DNA of 64,000 bases from Selaginella moellendorffii (taxonomy: Eukaryota; Streptophyta; Lycopodiopsida; Selaginellales; Selaginellaceae), in the NCBI RefSeq assembly GCF_000143415.4, contig NW_003314274.1, positions 2,791,859-2,855,858 on the forward strand, in the 5' to 3' direction. The position numbers were made by a program, and so were the translations under genes. The notes beneath the pieces were generated by a model that saw only the letters and a list, made by a program, of their open reading frames with translations, made no database searches and was not told the origin of the DNA. Below are positions 1 to 10,788 of the stretch, piece by piece (position 1 is the stretch's first letter; the number at the start of each line of letters is the position of its first letter).

Positions 1-49
1 CCCGCAGCTCCAGCAAAATATCTCTGGTCTTAACGCCTGCTACGGCCAT
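1..49 (-). CDS. possible N-terminal end of a protein, cut by the window edge
   Basis: Reading leftwards from an ATG at 47-49 gives an open frame of 16 codons (MAVAGVKTRDILLELR) that runs off the window. The ATG lies in a plausible context and the residues look like an ordinary soluble protein start. Nothing more can be said about its family. It could equally be chance, because the sequence is too short for codon statistics. Confidence 0.22.
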   Translation of the reverse strand, partial: MAVAGVKTRDILLELR

Positions 50-524
50 CCCGTAGATCTGTGAACGGTGCCAATTTAAGAGGAAAGCAAACACGTTAGC
101 TTACTTTCCAAAAATGTAGCAGCCTGTCGTGAGTTTGGGGGAGATACATGTTGCAGATTGACAGGACATGATTTGCGTAGCCTTTCCGAGCATAGTAGCG
201 AATTAATGCTATGGGGTCCGCCATTGCTACCCTAACCTAATTTCATAACAAAAACTAAAAACAGTACCCACTAGGAAAGGGGAGCCCGGATGAAGATCTG
301 CATTCATCAGTCTCATTGCTTCACAATTGGCACCGCGAGACTGTCAAAACAGCATATAGACAGCTAGATAAGACATGCAGACTAAAAAACATGAGCAAAA
401 TTCTTCTTCAGGGTGTAGGATTTTCTTTCTTTCTATCTATTGTTTTACAACGGTGACCCTGGCGGTGCTCAACAAGAAGCATAAGACCATTGCAATATAC
501 ATTGTGAAAAGGTTTGATAATTGT
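50..524. other. no gene recognised
   Basis: Non-coding stretch without a recognisable ORF, hairpin or repeat. If the small ORF at the left edge is real, the first part would be its promoter. Confidence 0.4.
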
Positions 525-966
525 TGTTGACAGCTCCACTCTCCACTATTTCTTTATTCTCATTGCTCCTCCACGCTCAACCTCTCACCTCCCTTGTGCT
601 CCTTGCTCCTGTGCCAGCATTCCTTTTCTCCTCCTCCTCCAGAGAAAAGCAGGAGGTGCTGAGGAGGCACTGAGAGTCATCCACCATTGTTTTGCTTCTG
701 CTCATCTTCTTTCATGGTATCAGAGATGTTGAGGTTTACACTCTCTATGACATGATCCTAGGTGGCAGTAGTGCCACATCACTGATCCAACTGTAAGAGT
801 CACGACTATTGATCGTGTATATACACAGTGATGATATATCAGAGTACCATCATTTGCTTCTGCATATCTCTTCATGGTATCAGAGCCTTGAGCGCTCCAG
901 ATCCAGGGATGATCTGGGGGAGGTATATGCTCTCTATGACATGATCCTAGGTGGCAGTAGTGCCAC
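525..966 (+). repeat. Ty1/copia-type LTR ends with primer-binding sites, duplicated
   Basis: A 12-nt TGGTATCAGAGC at 875-886 is the exact complement of the initiator-methionine tRNA 3' end, the usual primer-binding site directly after a plant copia LTR ending in CA. A second copy with one mismatch lies at 715-726, again after a ..TTTCA end. An identical 37-bp segment follows each one (741-777 and 930-966). The preceding 525-714 starts TGTTGA and could be a worn LTR. No gag or pol follows, so only the LTR/leader part remains, duplicated about 160-190 bp apart. Confidence 0.5.
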
Positions 967-2103
967 CCACTGATCTAGGTATGGAATCCGGGATCCTCCA
1001 ATTCTTGTTTCCCTGCATAAAACAAACTTAATAAAGAATAGGATTTGTAGTGTCACTAGCACATGCAAGATACAGCTGATGATTCTGCAGCATGCAATTG
1101 CATAGCCTAAGACTGCCACCAAAGTTATTGACAAGCTTGTGTGTGTGTCATTAATGATCAACCTGGAGTTGGGGCATGTCCAACAGCTGCTGGCTGTTGA
1201 TGCCATGTGACTCCACTCCAATACTGGACAAGAATCTGCAGTGGAACTTGCATTTTTGAGGAGGCATAGTGTGTTGTACAAGGGAACCCCAACTAGTCCG
1301 CAGTGGTTAAGTGTGGATGGAGGTGGTGGTGGGCAAGGCAAACAGCCCCACCCACACCCGGCTCGGTCCATAACCATACTTACTCTTAGTGGCATTATTC
1401 TTGATGGCAACAGATCCCACTAAGGTGCTCCCAGTCTCCTAACACTGGCAGTTGCCCTAACCCTAACCCTGTCATCCTGGCCATTCATTGTGGATAGAGT
1501 AAATCTTATACATCTGTTTCTTTCTACATTTATTTCCTAGCAATATACAATTTATGCTCCTTTCTAGATTTGATGACATGGCAAAATCCTTGTGAGTTAT
1601 AAGATGTGACTGTGCCATAATGTAGAAATATCACAGCCACATATCTGGAATGTATAAATTGATGGCAATACAAAATGACAAATGAGAATCATGTGTTTTC
1701 TTGCATGTCATAAAATCTTATCATAAAATGTTAGAATCTTAAATTCATAAATTCATAAAATTCTTTTACTTATTCTACATTCTTATAGTAGAAGGTGTTA
1801 TTTCTAAAGCAATGTGACAGATATTTTACTATAGGTGATAGATGATAGTACACAGGTGAAATATATTGAAATGAGTATAGAAGAATGTGATGATTTCTGG
1901 CTTTTATCATGTATTAAATATATGTATAATATTTAAGACTAAAATGACATTTGACTTGGACAATTTTGTAGTGTGTATGGGATCTTGCTTACACTTTAGA
2001 CTTGCAAGCTAGTTTGAAAAATCATTTATCATATGAACAAACTTAAAGCATGTTTGTAGTTTGGTGATATTATGTATTAGTCCATCATCCAGGTCTTAGA
2101 AAT
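967..2103. other. no gene recognised
   Basis: AT-rich DNA without a supported gene. ORFs here are short and show no family motif. It may be further retroelement debris. Confidence 0.4.
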
Positions 2104-3210
2104 TGATGTTGAGAAGGTTGGTCTATCTAATATTCTTACTCAAAGATTGGTGAAGACACACTACAAGACAACTCCAGAGTTGTTGATTTAATGGAATGGC
2201 TATCTAGGAATAAAGCTACATGGGAAACTAAGGATGATGTGAAGGAGTGTTCTGAGTTTTGGTTATAACTTAGATAAGATTTCTAAGGATGAGTTTCATA
2301 GCTGTTTTACTATATGATTTGAACTATTTTCTCCATTCTCATTCCTTTGTTTCTATGACTATATTGTCATGTGAGAAAGCTGTATTGTTTTCTTTCTTTC
2401 ATGATTGTTTATCATGATATTAGTGTTGTCATTTGCACATCTTTTCTCCATGGCTATATTGCCTTAGACTCCCTTCATGTAAGGCTCATTTAGCTTCTTG
2501 AGGCTAATGTGCTAGTGTGGAGGGGAGAATGACACAAATCATAAGAATATTCTAAGAATATCCTATAGCCTAGGGGATTTAAGGCAAGAACACTTTAAAG
2601 GTTGGGAGGTTGGCCTAGGGTTTGCTCCTTGTTTGTTTCAATGAGAGTCAGACTTTGAATACTATTGGGCAGCAATATTCTGCATATGATCAGCAATTGC
2701 TCTCAATTGTTTATGTTTTGTGGATGTGAAAGCATTATCTTTATAGTGTGGTGTTTGTAGTGTTGACAGATCATAAGCATTTTGTGTATTTGTTCACACA
2801 AAAGAAGTTGAACACTAGGCAAGCTTATTAGATGGTCAAACTCAAGGAGCACTAAGGAAGCTAGCTAGATGGTCAAACTCATGGAGTTTGGAGAGTTTCT
2901 TACTGATTATAGTCTAGGTAAAATTGAATATGGTGGCAGATACTTTATTGTGTATTCATTATGTGACATAATATATGTTATAGTTTTGTCATCATTTAAG
3001 TAAGTTGGTCAGCAAGTTTTAGTGTGATTTCTTTGCCTAAATAGAAGCACCTTTCTCATTGGTAAATGAGATGTTGTACTACAATGGCCATGTGTATTTA
3101 CCATAGGTGGATGCATTGATTAATGAGGTTATTTTTCACTATCATGATCATCTTGAGGCAGTAATTATGGGGGGAAGAAGATGTATGAGTTGATTAAACA
3201 CAATTTTTAA
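2104..3210 (+). mobile_element. degraded Ty3/gypsy retrotransposon pieces
   Basis: Three gypsy-like protein traces are visible on the plus strand, all broken by stops. At about 2105-2285 a chromodomain-like end can be read (QRLVKTHYKTTPELL, stop, then WNGYLGIKATWETKDDV). A purine-rich TGGAGGGGAGA follows at 2518-2528, resembling a polypurine tract before an LTR. At 2760-2960 comes an RNase H end (VLTDHKHFVYLFTQKKLNTRQA). At about 3070-3200 there is an integrase zinc-domain trace with H..H spacing. The chromodomain precedes the RNase H, so at least two copies or a rearrangement are involved. The element is inactive. Confidence 0.5.
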
Positions 3211-3883
3211 TGAATGAATATACTATTGTAAGTAATATGATCTCTATGAGTGGGTAAGGTGCCATAAGAGAAGCTAGGGGGACTTTTGCAACCTTTGCCT
3301 ATTCTAAATGCATGCTTTGCCAATGAAACCAGAAGTTACAGGAGATGTTATGCTTTAAAATTGTATGTATACAAATACTGTAGAGACATGATGAGATAAA
3401 TGTGATAAGAGAGATATGGAAAAATGATGCCACCTTATTCATACTGCTAATAGGTTTTAGTTCTCCCTTTCAATGGACACTTGTCAAGTTATCATGTTTG
3501 CAATGACTTTTGTTCATACAAACGTATAATAGACAATTATATGGATCCAATCACACAGAAGGCTTTTACATTATATATGAAGGTAATTCAATTAACATTT
3601 TTATTGCAAAGCCACAAACCTCAGAAAAAAAGGGAGTAGCAATAGTCGAAAGTCAATTAAAAGAAATATCTTTACACATGTTCAAATTTATTTGTGCAAA
3701 AGAATTAGATTGAAAGTCCAGTCATTAACCTTCTTTTAAGCTAACAGTCATATAAAAGTCAATCACGACTACCTTTTCCAACTGCAGCTGGCTACGATGT
3801 GCTTCCAACCTGTTTCCTGCCTTTCTTTCAAACATGAACTTCATTGCCAGAGGATTTCTTTAAAACAATACGAAAATCGACAT
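3211..3883. other. no gene recognised; 3' flank of the FAM136A-like gene
   Basis: AT-rich sequence. Its right end must include the 3' UTR of the minus-strand gene that ends at 3884. A 67-codon open frame at 3510-3713 has no recognisable motif. Confidence 0.4.
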
Positions 3884-4398
3884 CTACTTTTTGGCTATCT
3901 GAGATTTGATCGTTGCAGTCAAACTTGGAATTCGAATTATGTGCTCCCGCACTGCGCTTTCAATGCAGTGCTGTGCTTTTTCAGCAATTTGATTTTCTGT
4001 ATTACGATGGCTATCACGCTCCTCCTCGAACTTTTCTTTGCAGTGGATTATGCTTTTATTGATTCTTTCCTACAGACTGTAATAGCAACAGGATATTACA
4101 CATTACGCACTCAAACAGTTACCTGAAACCTGGCGACTTCACTTCTGATCACATTTTGTGCTGTTTGTGCTGGAATAGAACAATCTTCAATACATGCCTG
4201 AATGTTGGTCACTGTCTTGAATGTATCAAAGCAATTGGCTGCGCACTTATAGAAACCTTTCTGTAGGAAAGGATAAGACAAGACACCAATGTTCGCTGTA
4301 AATTAAACCTGTATGTTGAAGAAGATATGCATCTCTAATTCACCCATCGCATTGGTGAAAGCCTCGTTTAGTTCGCGCTCCAGTCTTTCGGTCTCCAT
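3884..4398 (-). CDS. FAM136A-like (DUF842) twin-CX3C mitochondrial protein
   Basis: Three exons, complement(join(3884..4069,4123..4260,4309..4398)), give 137 residues, the usual size of this family. Introns are 53 and 48 bp with GT-AG ends. Residues C36-X3-C40 and C53-X3-C57 form the twin CX3C signature (KCAANC and ACIEDC) that in this family is linked to disulfide relay import into the mitochondrial intermembrane space; single cysteines follow at 86 and 111. The rest is helical and charged, ending in KK. The ATG at 4398 gives a 35-residue N-terminus before the first cysteine, as expected. Its start lies only 18 nt after the stop of EXO84 on the same strand, so its promoter must be inside EXO84 or it shares a transcript. 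The molecular function of the family is poorly known. Confidence 0.82.
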
Positions 4399-4416
4399 AA
4401 GCACAACCTAAAATGG

Positions 4417-6833
4417 CTATGCCTTAACAATCCTCTTATAAGCTGCAAGTGATGCTTCGAGAAACCATTTGTCATCGGGAAGAACACTAGACAAAAAGAA
4501 ATGAGCAAATTTCCTAGAGAGACATCAATTTAGAAACCTCATTGGATCTTGACCATTCAATGCGAATGCATTACTTGCTAGGGCGATGTTGCCAGCAACC
4601 ACCTTATACATGACATCTGAAGTGCAGCTTCTTTCAGTGGCGATCTCAATCACGAATTGCATGTCTAACACGAACTACAGAGGAGAAACAAATTATGTAA
4701 GTGGAAGAAGTGACCAAAATTACCTTTCTAAGTCCTATTGAACTAAATGTTTTTGGACCTTCTTCAACTTGGCTCCAGAAAGATTTGTTGTGCTGGATCG
4801 CAGTTACCACACTGGTCAAAATATCTGTAATCAATAGAAGACAGACATGTTCTTGTCCCCGAAAAACATCTTCCCCTGCTTTAGCTAAGGCGACGACTTT
4901 AAAGAGGAGTTGCTGATTAAAGCATGTTAGAAAATGATAAGAAGAGCTAGCATACCTCGAAAGGTGACGATGGAAATGGGTTTTGTTGCCATTCTGGGTC
5001 TGCGGCTTCAGAATAAAGATCGGGAGTCAGAAGTTCTCGATCTTTATCGTACAGAATATCCTTTATAAGAATGTTGCATATAGTAGACTTCAACTTCTCA
5101 CACGTGTGCTGCAGGTATAACTTCCACTCTTTTTGCTGCTCATCATCAATGGAACTGTTGAAACTCTCCTGACATTGAAGTAGTGAGCGAGAAACCTTGG
5201 GGAGTATATCCTCAGATAAAGCTGTTGCATTGCCCAAGACAACAAGTTTTTGTGACATTGTTTTTGCTAGTTTTATGTTTCCTTTCTGCAAGATCTGGCC
5301 GTCAGGCAGCAAAGCGTCTATAAGGAGATCCACATAGCGCTCATAGATCTTACACAAAGCTTCAAGGGCCGAGTGGGCCAGCTGAAATCTTGTCAAAGGT
5401 TTGACACCATGCAGAAAGTCCTGTAACTAGACTTCCAATCACCACAATCTTTGTTGGCTAAATTTCCATACCTCGATCAAAATGTTGAACGTGTGTGCAC
5501 TGCTTGACAAGCGTACATAAATACCCTCTGCAGTGCGATAAGATGCTCTCCCACCCATTCTCTGATCATGGAGGGGCTGGATAAGGTTCCAGTCATCTGC
5601 TGCAGCTAATGCAATGACGTTGTCCCCAATTCGTACAACATTGGCTGAAACTGCTTCCTCTACAGATGGCTTGAGAAGACTCGAAAGGTAAGGACAGATT
5701 GCAAGTCCCTGGGTTTCAAGGAGAAAACAGTGTCCCAGAGCCATATGCACGCATTCGGCAGCTGCTCTTAGTCCCCCTGCCGCTGCTAGAGATGAGAGCA
5801 CATACTTCTTTAGTAAAGTAACAAATTCCTGGGTTATATCTCGTGCCCATAAAACAAGCTCTGATCCGCAACTGAAGTTTCCATTAAACACAGCAGCGGA
5901 ATCCTTTAAAGCCAAGGAAATAGCAGAAAATGCAAGCTGAGAAAGAGCTGCGGTGTAGGCACCGCCATATGAACTCTTGCTTCTGCATAAACCTTTGATA
6001 TTGTACAGTAGCCTATTTCGATGAGACACAAGCAGCAAGTCATGAGCTCTTGAGCCTTCACCAAGTTTCTGAAGAACTGAGCATGTATCACGTAGCTCAA
6101 CGCCACAAACAGAAGCCTTCATAGTCGAGTTAGCTAGTTCTTCTGCTAGTCGTTCTTTCATTGATTTCAAGTTCAATGCAATTACGGCAGCTTCCGATTT
6201 CTGGGGTGCATTTTCATCAAAAAACACTCTCCCTTTCTCTAGCTCATCTAAAGCTTTATGTGTTTTCTTCTCAGCAAGTAAAATTTGGAGATTGTCCAGC
6301 AACTCTGGAAACTGTTGTCCCCACTTTGAAGATTTAGTACCTTCTTCTTCCTGGAGAAACTGCGGATTGCTCACATCTTGTGCGCATAACTCAGCTGATT
6401 TTTGAGGTTGTTGCAACAAACAATGAATTATCGCGGCTTGATTAGAAAGTAGATTTCGCACCCTAAAAAGTGATGTCTCCAGCCATGATATGTCCCGAGT
6501 CGCTCTGTACGACCCAAATATTAAAGAAGTCAAGGTAAATCAAGGCATTTAGTAACCTTATGAAGTAAGTATAATCTCTATGTACATTACTTCTCGAAAA
6601 TTCTGTACATGTAATTTTTAGATCAATGAGTTCTTGCCGCAGCTTTTTCACTCCCTTCACACAAAACACGAACTTGGCATTGGAATATTTTTAATTAGAC
6701 TACTGAAAACCTTTTCACTCATAAGTGGACACTTCGATCGGATGTACTGGTCAATATCAAAAGCGTCTCTTTCCAAAAGTCGTAAGTCGTTTGCTAGAGC
6801 TTCATCCGCTCCCATGGATCGACAAAGAACCAT
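4417..6833 (-). CDS. EXO84: exocyst complex component EXO84
   Basis: Seven exons join in frame: complement(join(4417..4486,4538..4674,4724..4912,4956..5420,5472..6504,6557..6654,6711..6833)), 704 residues, close to plant EXO84 (about 750). Introns are 43-56 bp, all GT-AG. Landmarks: an N-terminal LERDAFDIDQYIRSKC..MSEK segment, then a helical FIRATRDISWLE..RVRNLLSNQAA stretch, and a C-terminal half with the conserved WSQVEEGP and LPDDKWF blocks. EXO84 is one of eight exocyst subunits that tether secretory vesicles to the plasma membrane. The start is the first in-frame ATG; the N-terminus is shorter than in seed plants, so an upstream exon could be missing. It diverges from pyruvate kinase and runs head-to-tail into the FAM136A-like gene. 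Confidence 0.88.
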
Positions 6834-6995
6834 GGCTATGCTATGTTGGCAAACAGAAAAACAGGAAGACACGTCGTCCCTCAAGACATGTCATGCTGAC
6901 TAGGATTTCCCATCGGATACAAAGCATCTTCTACGATGGGATGCAGACGGCCATAACCCGTGTATGATTTTAGGGAAGAGACTGTACACATAAAG
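6834..6995. promoter_or_regulatory. 162-bp divergent intergenic region, candidate bidirectional promoter
   Basis: It lies between the start codons of EXO84 (-) and pyruvate kinase (+). It must hold both 5' UTRs and core promoters unless non-coding first exons exist further away. An 8-bp inverted repeat, TCCCATCG at 6908-6915 and CGATGGGA at 6934-6941, sits in the middle. No clear TATA box is seen. Confidence 0.6.
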
Positions 6996-9439
6996 ATGCA
7001 GGCAACTCGAGTTGTTCTGCAGGAACCCCTACGCTTGGCAAAAATCCTTGATCCCTCAGAGCAGGTGCCTAGAATATTTTAGATTCTTTTCAGCTCAGTT
7101 CCATTTCTGTTACAGGTTGGACATGGAAATTATCTCTCAATGTCAAAGATTATTGGGACACTCGGGCCAAAGTCGCGTGCAGTGGAGACAATTGAGGGCA
7201 TGCTGAAAGCCGGAATGACAGGTAGTTTGAAAGAACCATCATTGCCTCCGGTGAATTGTTTGCAGTCGCGCGAATTGATTTTTCATATGGAACACCGGAA
7301 TATCATCAAGAAACAATGGAATTCTTGAAGCAGGCTGTTCGCAATACCCGAACCCTTTGTGGTGTACGTTTCTGTTTCCAGGTAGCTGATTAGTTTTAAT
7401 GCCCTCGAGAGTTGAACAGGTTATGATGGATACACTTGGGCCAGAGCTCCAGATTATAAACAAGAGTGAAACTCCAATTGCTATTGATGTAGATGCCTTT
7501 GTCACCTTGACACCAGATCAAAGTAAAGAAGCGTCTTCGAAGTACCTGCCAATAAACTTTCAAAACCTTGCTAACGTAAGCTTATTTTAGCTTTATTTTT
7601 CATGGTCGCCCTCACACAAATAACTTGTGCAGGTAGTGAAACCAAAAGACACAATCTTTGTTGGGCAATACCTTTTTACAGGAAGTGAAAGCACCTCAAT
7701 ATGGCTTGAGGTCAGACTCATTTCTCCTCGAAACTATTTCTACATCAAATTTTCAGGTGAATGAAGTGAAGGGCAATGAAATCGTGTGTCGAGCTAAAAA
7801 CGCTGCTACCTTAGCCGGGCCACTTTTCACCGCACTGGCTTCTTCAGTGCGCATTGATTTACCAACACTAAGTGAAAATGACAAGAAGGTGTGTGCGTCT
7901 TCATTTTGCCAGTGAGATTGAGATTTGCTGTTCAGGTCATTGCTTCGTGGGGTAAAGCAAATAGGATTGACTTCCTGTCTTTGTCGTATTGCCGACATGC
8001 AGAAGACGTGAAACAGGTATATGAGTGTCACCCATGAAACCTTTCAACCCTCGTTTGCAGGCTCGGGCACTTCTTACATCACTAGAGCTTACCAAGACAC
8101 AAATTTTTGCGAAGATTGAAAATGCCGAGGTTTGCTCAGGTCAGATTCTCTGAAGTTAAGACTAAATTTGAAACTTAATAATGTTGTAGGGTCTTAAGCA
8201 CTTTGATGATATACTCAAGGAAGCGGATGGGATTATCCTTTCTCGCGGGAACCTTGGAATTGATCTTCCGTCCGAAAAGGTACAGTAATTCTCAAATTGT
8301 TATTGACACATACTGTTTTACAGGTGTTTCTCTTCCAAAAAGCTGCTTTATACAAATGTAATATGCTTGGAAAGCCAGCAGTAATTACGCGTGTTGTTGA
8401 TACAATGACTGAAAACCCCAGGCCGACGCGTGCGGAGGCTACAGATGTTGCTAATGCTGTTCTTGATGGTAAAAGAAGTCGGGTCGTTGATGTCTCAGCT
8501 ATCCTGTCCATTCTAGGAAGCGACGCTATTTTGCTAGGAGCGGAGACATACAGGGGAAATTTCCCTATCCAGTGCATTGGAACAGTTCGCCGAATCTGCA
8601 GGGAGGCAAGTTCTACTTCTAAATAATAATCACGAGACTAGGATCATTTTCATGTAGGCGGAAATTGTGTACAATCAAAGGTTTTATTTCAAGAAAGTCC
8701 TTGAATATGTTGGTGAACCAATGGGACATCTTGAATCTATTGCTTCCGCAGCAGTAAGTAACTTTAAGTACTTTAAGAAGCGATATAACGTTAACAAGTA
8801 CCAGGTACGATCAGCAACTAAGGTCGGTGCGTCAATGATAATTGTATTTACATCTGCAGGCCAAGCTGCAAGGCATACGTTTAACTGATTCCCCTTTGTA
8901 ATTTCTAATGCGGCTAATGCAGGTTGATAGCTAAATATCGACCTCTGATGCCTGTTATGGTGGTTGTCATTCCACAAATCAGCACCAATTTTATGCGATT
9001 TAGTTTCAGTGGGACGTTTACGGTACAGTTGTTCTGAAAACGAGCATATCTGACGTCAATCAAATTTACAGACAACTCCTCCTACTGCAACACAAGAAGC
9101 AGTTCTAAACAGTAAGATCATGCTGGTATGTGTGTATCCTCAAACTGTGTGTGTGTCCCTCGTTCACTCTTTTACATTTTCTGTAGGCAAGACAATGCCT
9201 GATTGTCCGCGGATTATTTCCGATACTTGCGGATCCTCAGGTAAGAACTTTTTCCTGATATTGTGTTTAGGCCAGCTCGTTTGCAGGTAAGTACAAGCAA
9301 TGCTGCGAATGAGCTCGTCTTGAAAATGGCTATTGAGCATGGAAAAATGGCTGGGTGCATCAAGGCTAACGATCGTGTGGTTGTATGCCAAAAGATTGGT
9401 GACTCATCTGTGGTCAGGATCGTAGATATGGCGGCATAG
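6996..9439 (+). CDS. cytosolic pyruvate kinase
   Basis: Seventeen exons: join(6996..7064,7116..7221,7266..7363,7420..7575,7633..7710,7757..7888,7936..8016,8061..8129,8190..8279,8324..8468,8517..8605,8658..8753,8805..8872,8923..9022,9072..9125,9187..9240,9287..9439), 545 residues in frame. Pyruvate kinase transfers phosphate from phosphoenolpyruvate to ADP, the last step of glycolysis. Visible motifs: [12 protein letters not shown] near residue 31, the catalytic lysine at 258 in FAKIENAEG, metal ligands in [17 protein letters not shown], and [22 protein letters not shown]. No transit peptide precedes the core, so cytosolic. It matches the plant subclass with a shortened B domain and SKIIGTLGP instead of TKIVCTLGP. 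Introns are 44-60 bp; at least one is GC-AG. The 18-codon exon 9072-9125 is not expected in the family. Confidence 0.93.
8606..8657 (+). other. GC-AG intron in pyruvate kinase
   Basis: The exon ends ..AGGGAG and is followed by GCAAGT, with acceptor ..CATGTAG before GCGGAA. This keeps the family sequence RICRE|AEIVYNQ intact; the nearest GT donor would shift the frame. The intron at 8873-8922 (donor GCATAC) may be a second GC-AG case. A GT donor 5 bp further in would add two residues and keep frame, so that one is ambiguous. Confidence 0.75.
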
Positions 9440-9598
9440 AAACCTTCCTGTGCTGACTATACAATCTCAAAGATCTTTTTAATAAGCTCAATTTAGGGCA
9501 ATTAGCCGAATGGTGTCAAGGGACCAAGGGACACAACCCCCGTCCAAGATGGCATCACCTTTCCTCACTTTTGAGCAAAAATTGTGGCCAGTGCGTCA

Positions 9599-10777
9599 AT
9601 GGCCAGCACAACAAATGCCAGCAGCAGCAATGCAAGAAAGAACAGTATGGTATGCTGCTCGTCTTCTTCAGGATTACCGCAGCCGATCGCTATGCCACGG
9701 AGATGGGGAAGCCTACCACCTTATATGGATTGGAGGCTTTGGGGAAACCTTCCAGATGATCTAGTCGAGAGGGTCCTTGCTTGGCTCCCCATACCTTCTT
9801 TCTTCCGCTTACGGTCCGTTTCCAGGCGATGGCGGTCAATCATGTATTCGAAAGGCTTCATGGAAATGTGTGCCGACGTGCCACCGAGGGGTTTGTTCTT
9901 CCTAAAAGTTGCCAGGTGCCGATGTAGAATGGTAGCTGCATACTACCCCTCTGGGAACAAGTGGTTGAATATCCCGATTGGTTTTCTGCCCTCTCAAGTC
10001 AGCGTTCCTGCAGCTTCTTCCAAAGGACTTATGTGTTTTATAGCTACTCAGTATACTGATGGATATAGCGTTCTACTCGTTTGCAATCCATTGACCAGGT
10101 GCTGGAAGGCACTACCACCTATGACAACGCGTAGGTACCCTTTTGTGGTAGCCCTGGTCACTGACAGGAAGCTAAGTGCTTACAAAGTTATTGTTGCGGG
10201 AGACTATAATTCCTTTGATAATAGGCGGACCACGGAGGTTTATGACTCTGTTACCTCGACATGGAAACAATCTGGCCCTCTTCCACGAGAAGAGGAGATT
10301 ACAAAAAACATAGTCGCCTGCAATGGTTATTTATTTTGCTTAAGCCGAGGACCTGGGAATGGCTTGCTAGCGTACAGCTTGCAGCAGGAAATCTGGATTA
10401 AAGTTCGAACAGGCAGAATGCCAGGATACTCTAAGTTTCGGCATCTGGTCGAGTGCAATGGAAGAATCATTATTGTCGGAAAGGCGTTAAGAAGGCAGGT
10501 CCTCGGACTTTATATATGGCACCTGGACCCGCCCACAATGAAGTGGAAGGAGCTGGCAAAAATGCCCCAGCCACTTTCCGAACAATTTTTTCGGACGCAG
10601 TCGGAGTGCTTCTTTTGCAGCGCCCTTGGAGACCAGATATTCATCAGCAGATTTTTCTGCGACATAGGACTATTATACAATATCAGTCATGACACATGGC
10701 AATGGATCCCGGATTGCCCCAAGATAGCGAATCCATTCATTCTCACCTTGGAACCAGGTTTCGATGCAGTTTACTAA
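9599..10777 (+). CDS. F-box protein with kelch-type C-terminal region
   Basis: An intronless ORF of 392 residues from the first in-frame ATG at 9599. The N-terminus is Ser/Ala/Asn rich and looks disordered. An F-box follows at about residues 50-88 (GNLPDDLVERVLAWLPI..FFRLRSVSRRW), the Skp1-binding motif of SCF ubiquitin ligases. The C-terminal 300 residues carry kelch-like beta-propeller features (VYDSVTSTWKQSGPLP, LDPPTMKWKELAKMP, NISHDTWQWIPDCP) and would bind the target protein. The substrate cannot be predicted. The gene starts 160 bp after pyruvate kinase and its stop is 11 nt from the stop of the convergent NT-C2 gene. A start at the later ATG at 9647 is also possible. Confidence 0.85.
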   Translation: MASTTNASSSNARKNSMVCCSSSSGLPQPIAMPRRWGSLPPYMDWRLWGNLPDDLVERVLAWLPIPSFFRLRSVSRRWRSIMYSKGFMEMCADVPPRGLFFLKVARCRCRMVAAYYPSGNKWLNIPIGFLPSQVSVPAASSKGLMCFIATQYTDGYSVLLVCNPLTRCWKALPPMTTRRYPFVVALVTDRKLSAYKVIVAGDYNSFDNRRTTEVYDSVTSTWKQSGPLPREEEITKNIVACNGYLFCLSRGPGNGLLAYSLQQEIWIKVRTGRMPGYSKFRHLVECNGRIIIVGKALRRQVLGLYIWHLDPPTMKWKELAKMPQPLSEQFFRTQSECFFCSALGDQIFISRFFCDIGLLYNISHDTWQWIPDCPKIANPFILTLEPGFDAVY

Positions 10778-10788
10778 ATCAATGAAAT

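Noticed and set aside
934-1410. 158-codon minus-strand open frame
   Set aside because: Overlaps retroelement leader repeats, has low-complexity Pro and Cys runs and no family motif.
1454-1469. CCCTAACCCTAACCCT, telomere-like
   Set aside because: Little more than two units and of the TTAGGG type, not the plant TTTAGGG array; no further copies nearby.
3797-4126. 109-codon plus-strand frame
   Set aside because: Lies opposite the last exons of the FAM136A-like gene and is explained as a shadow of it.
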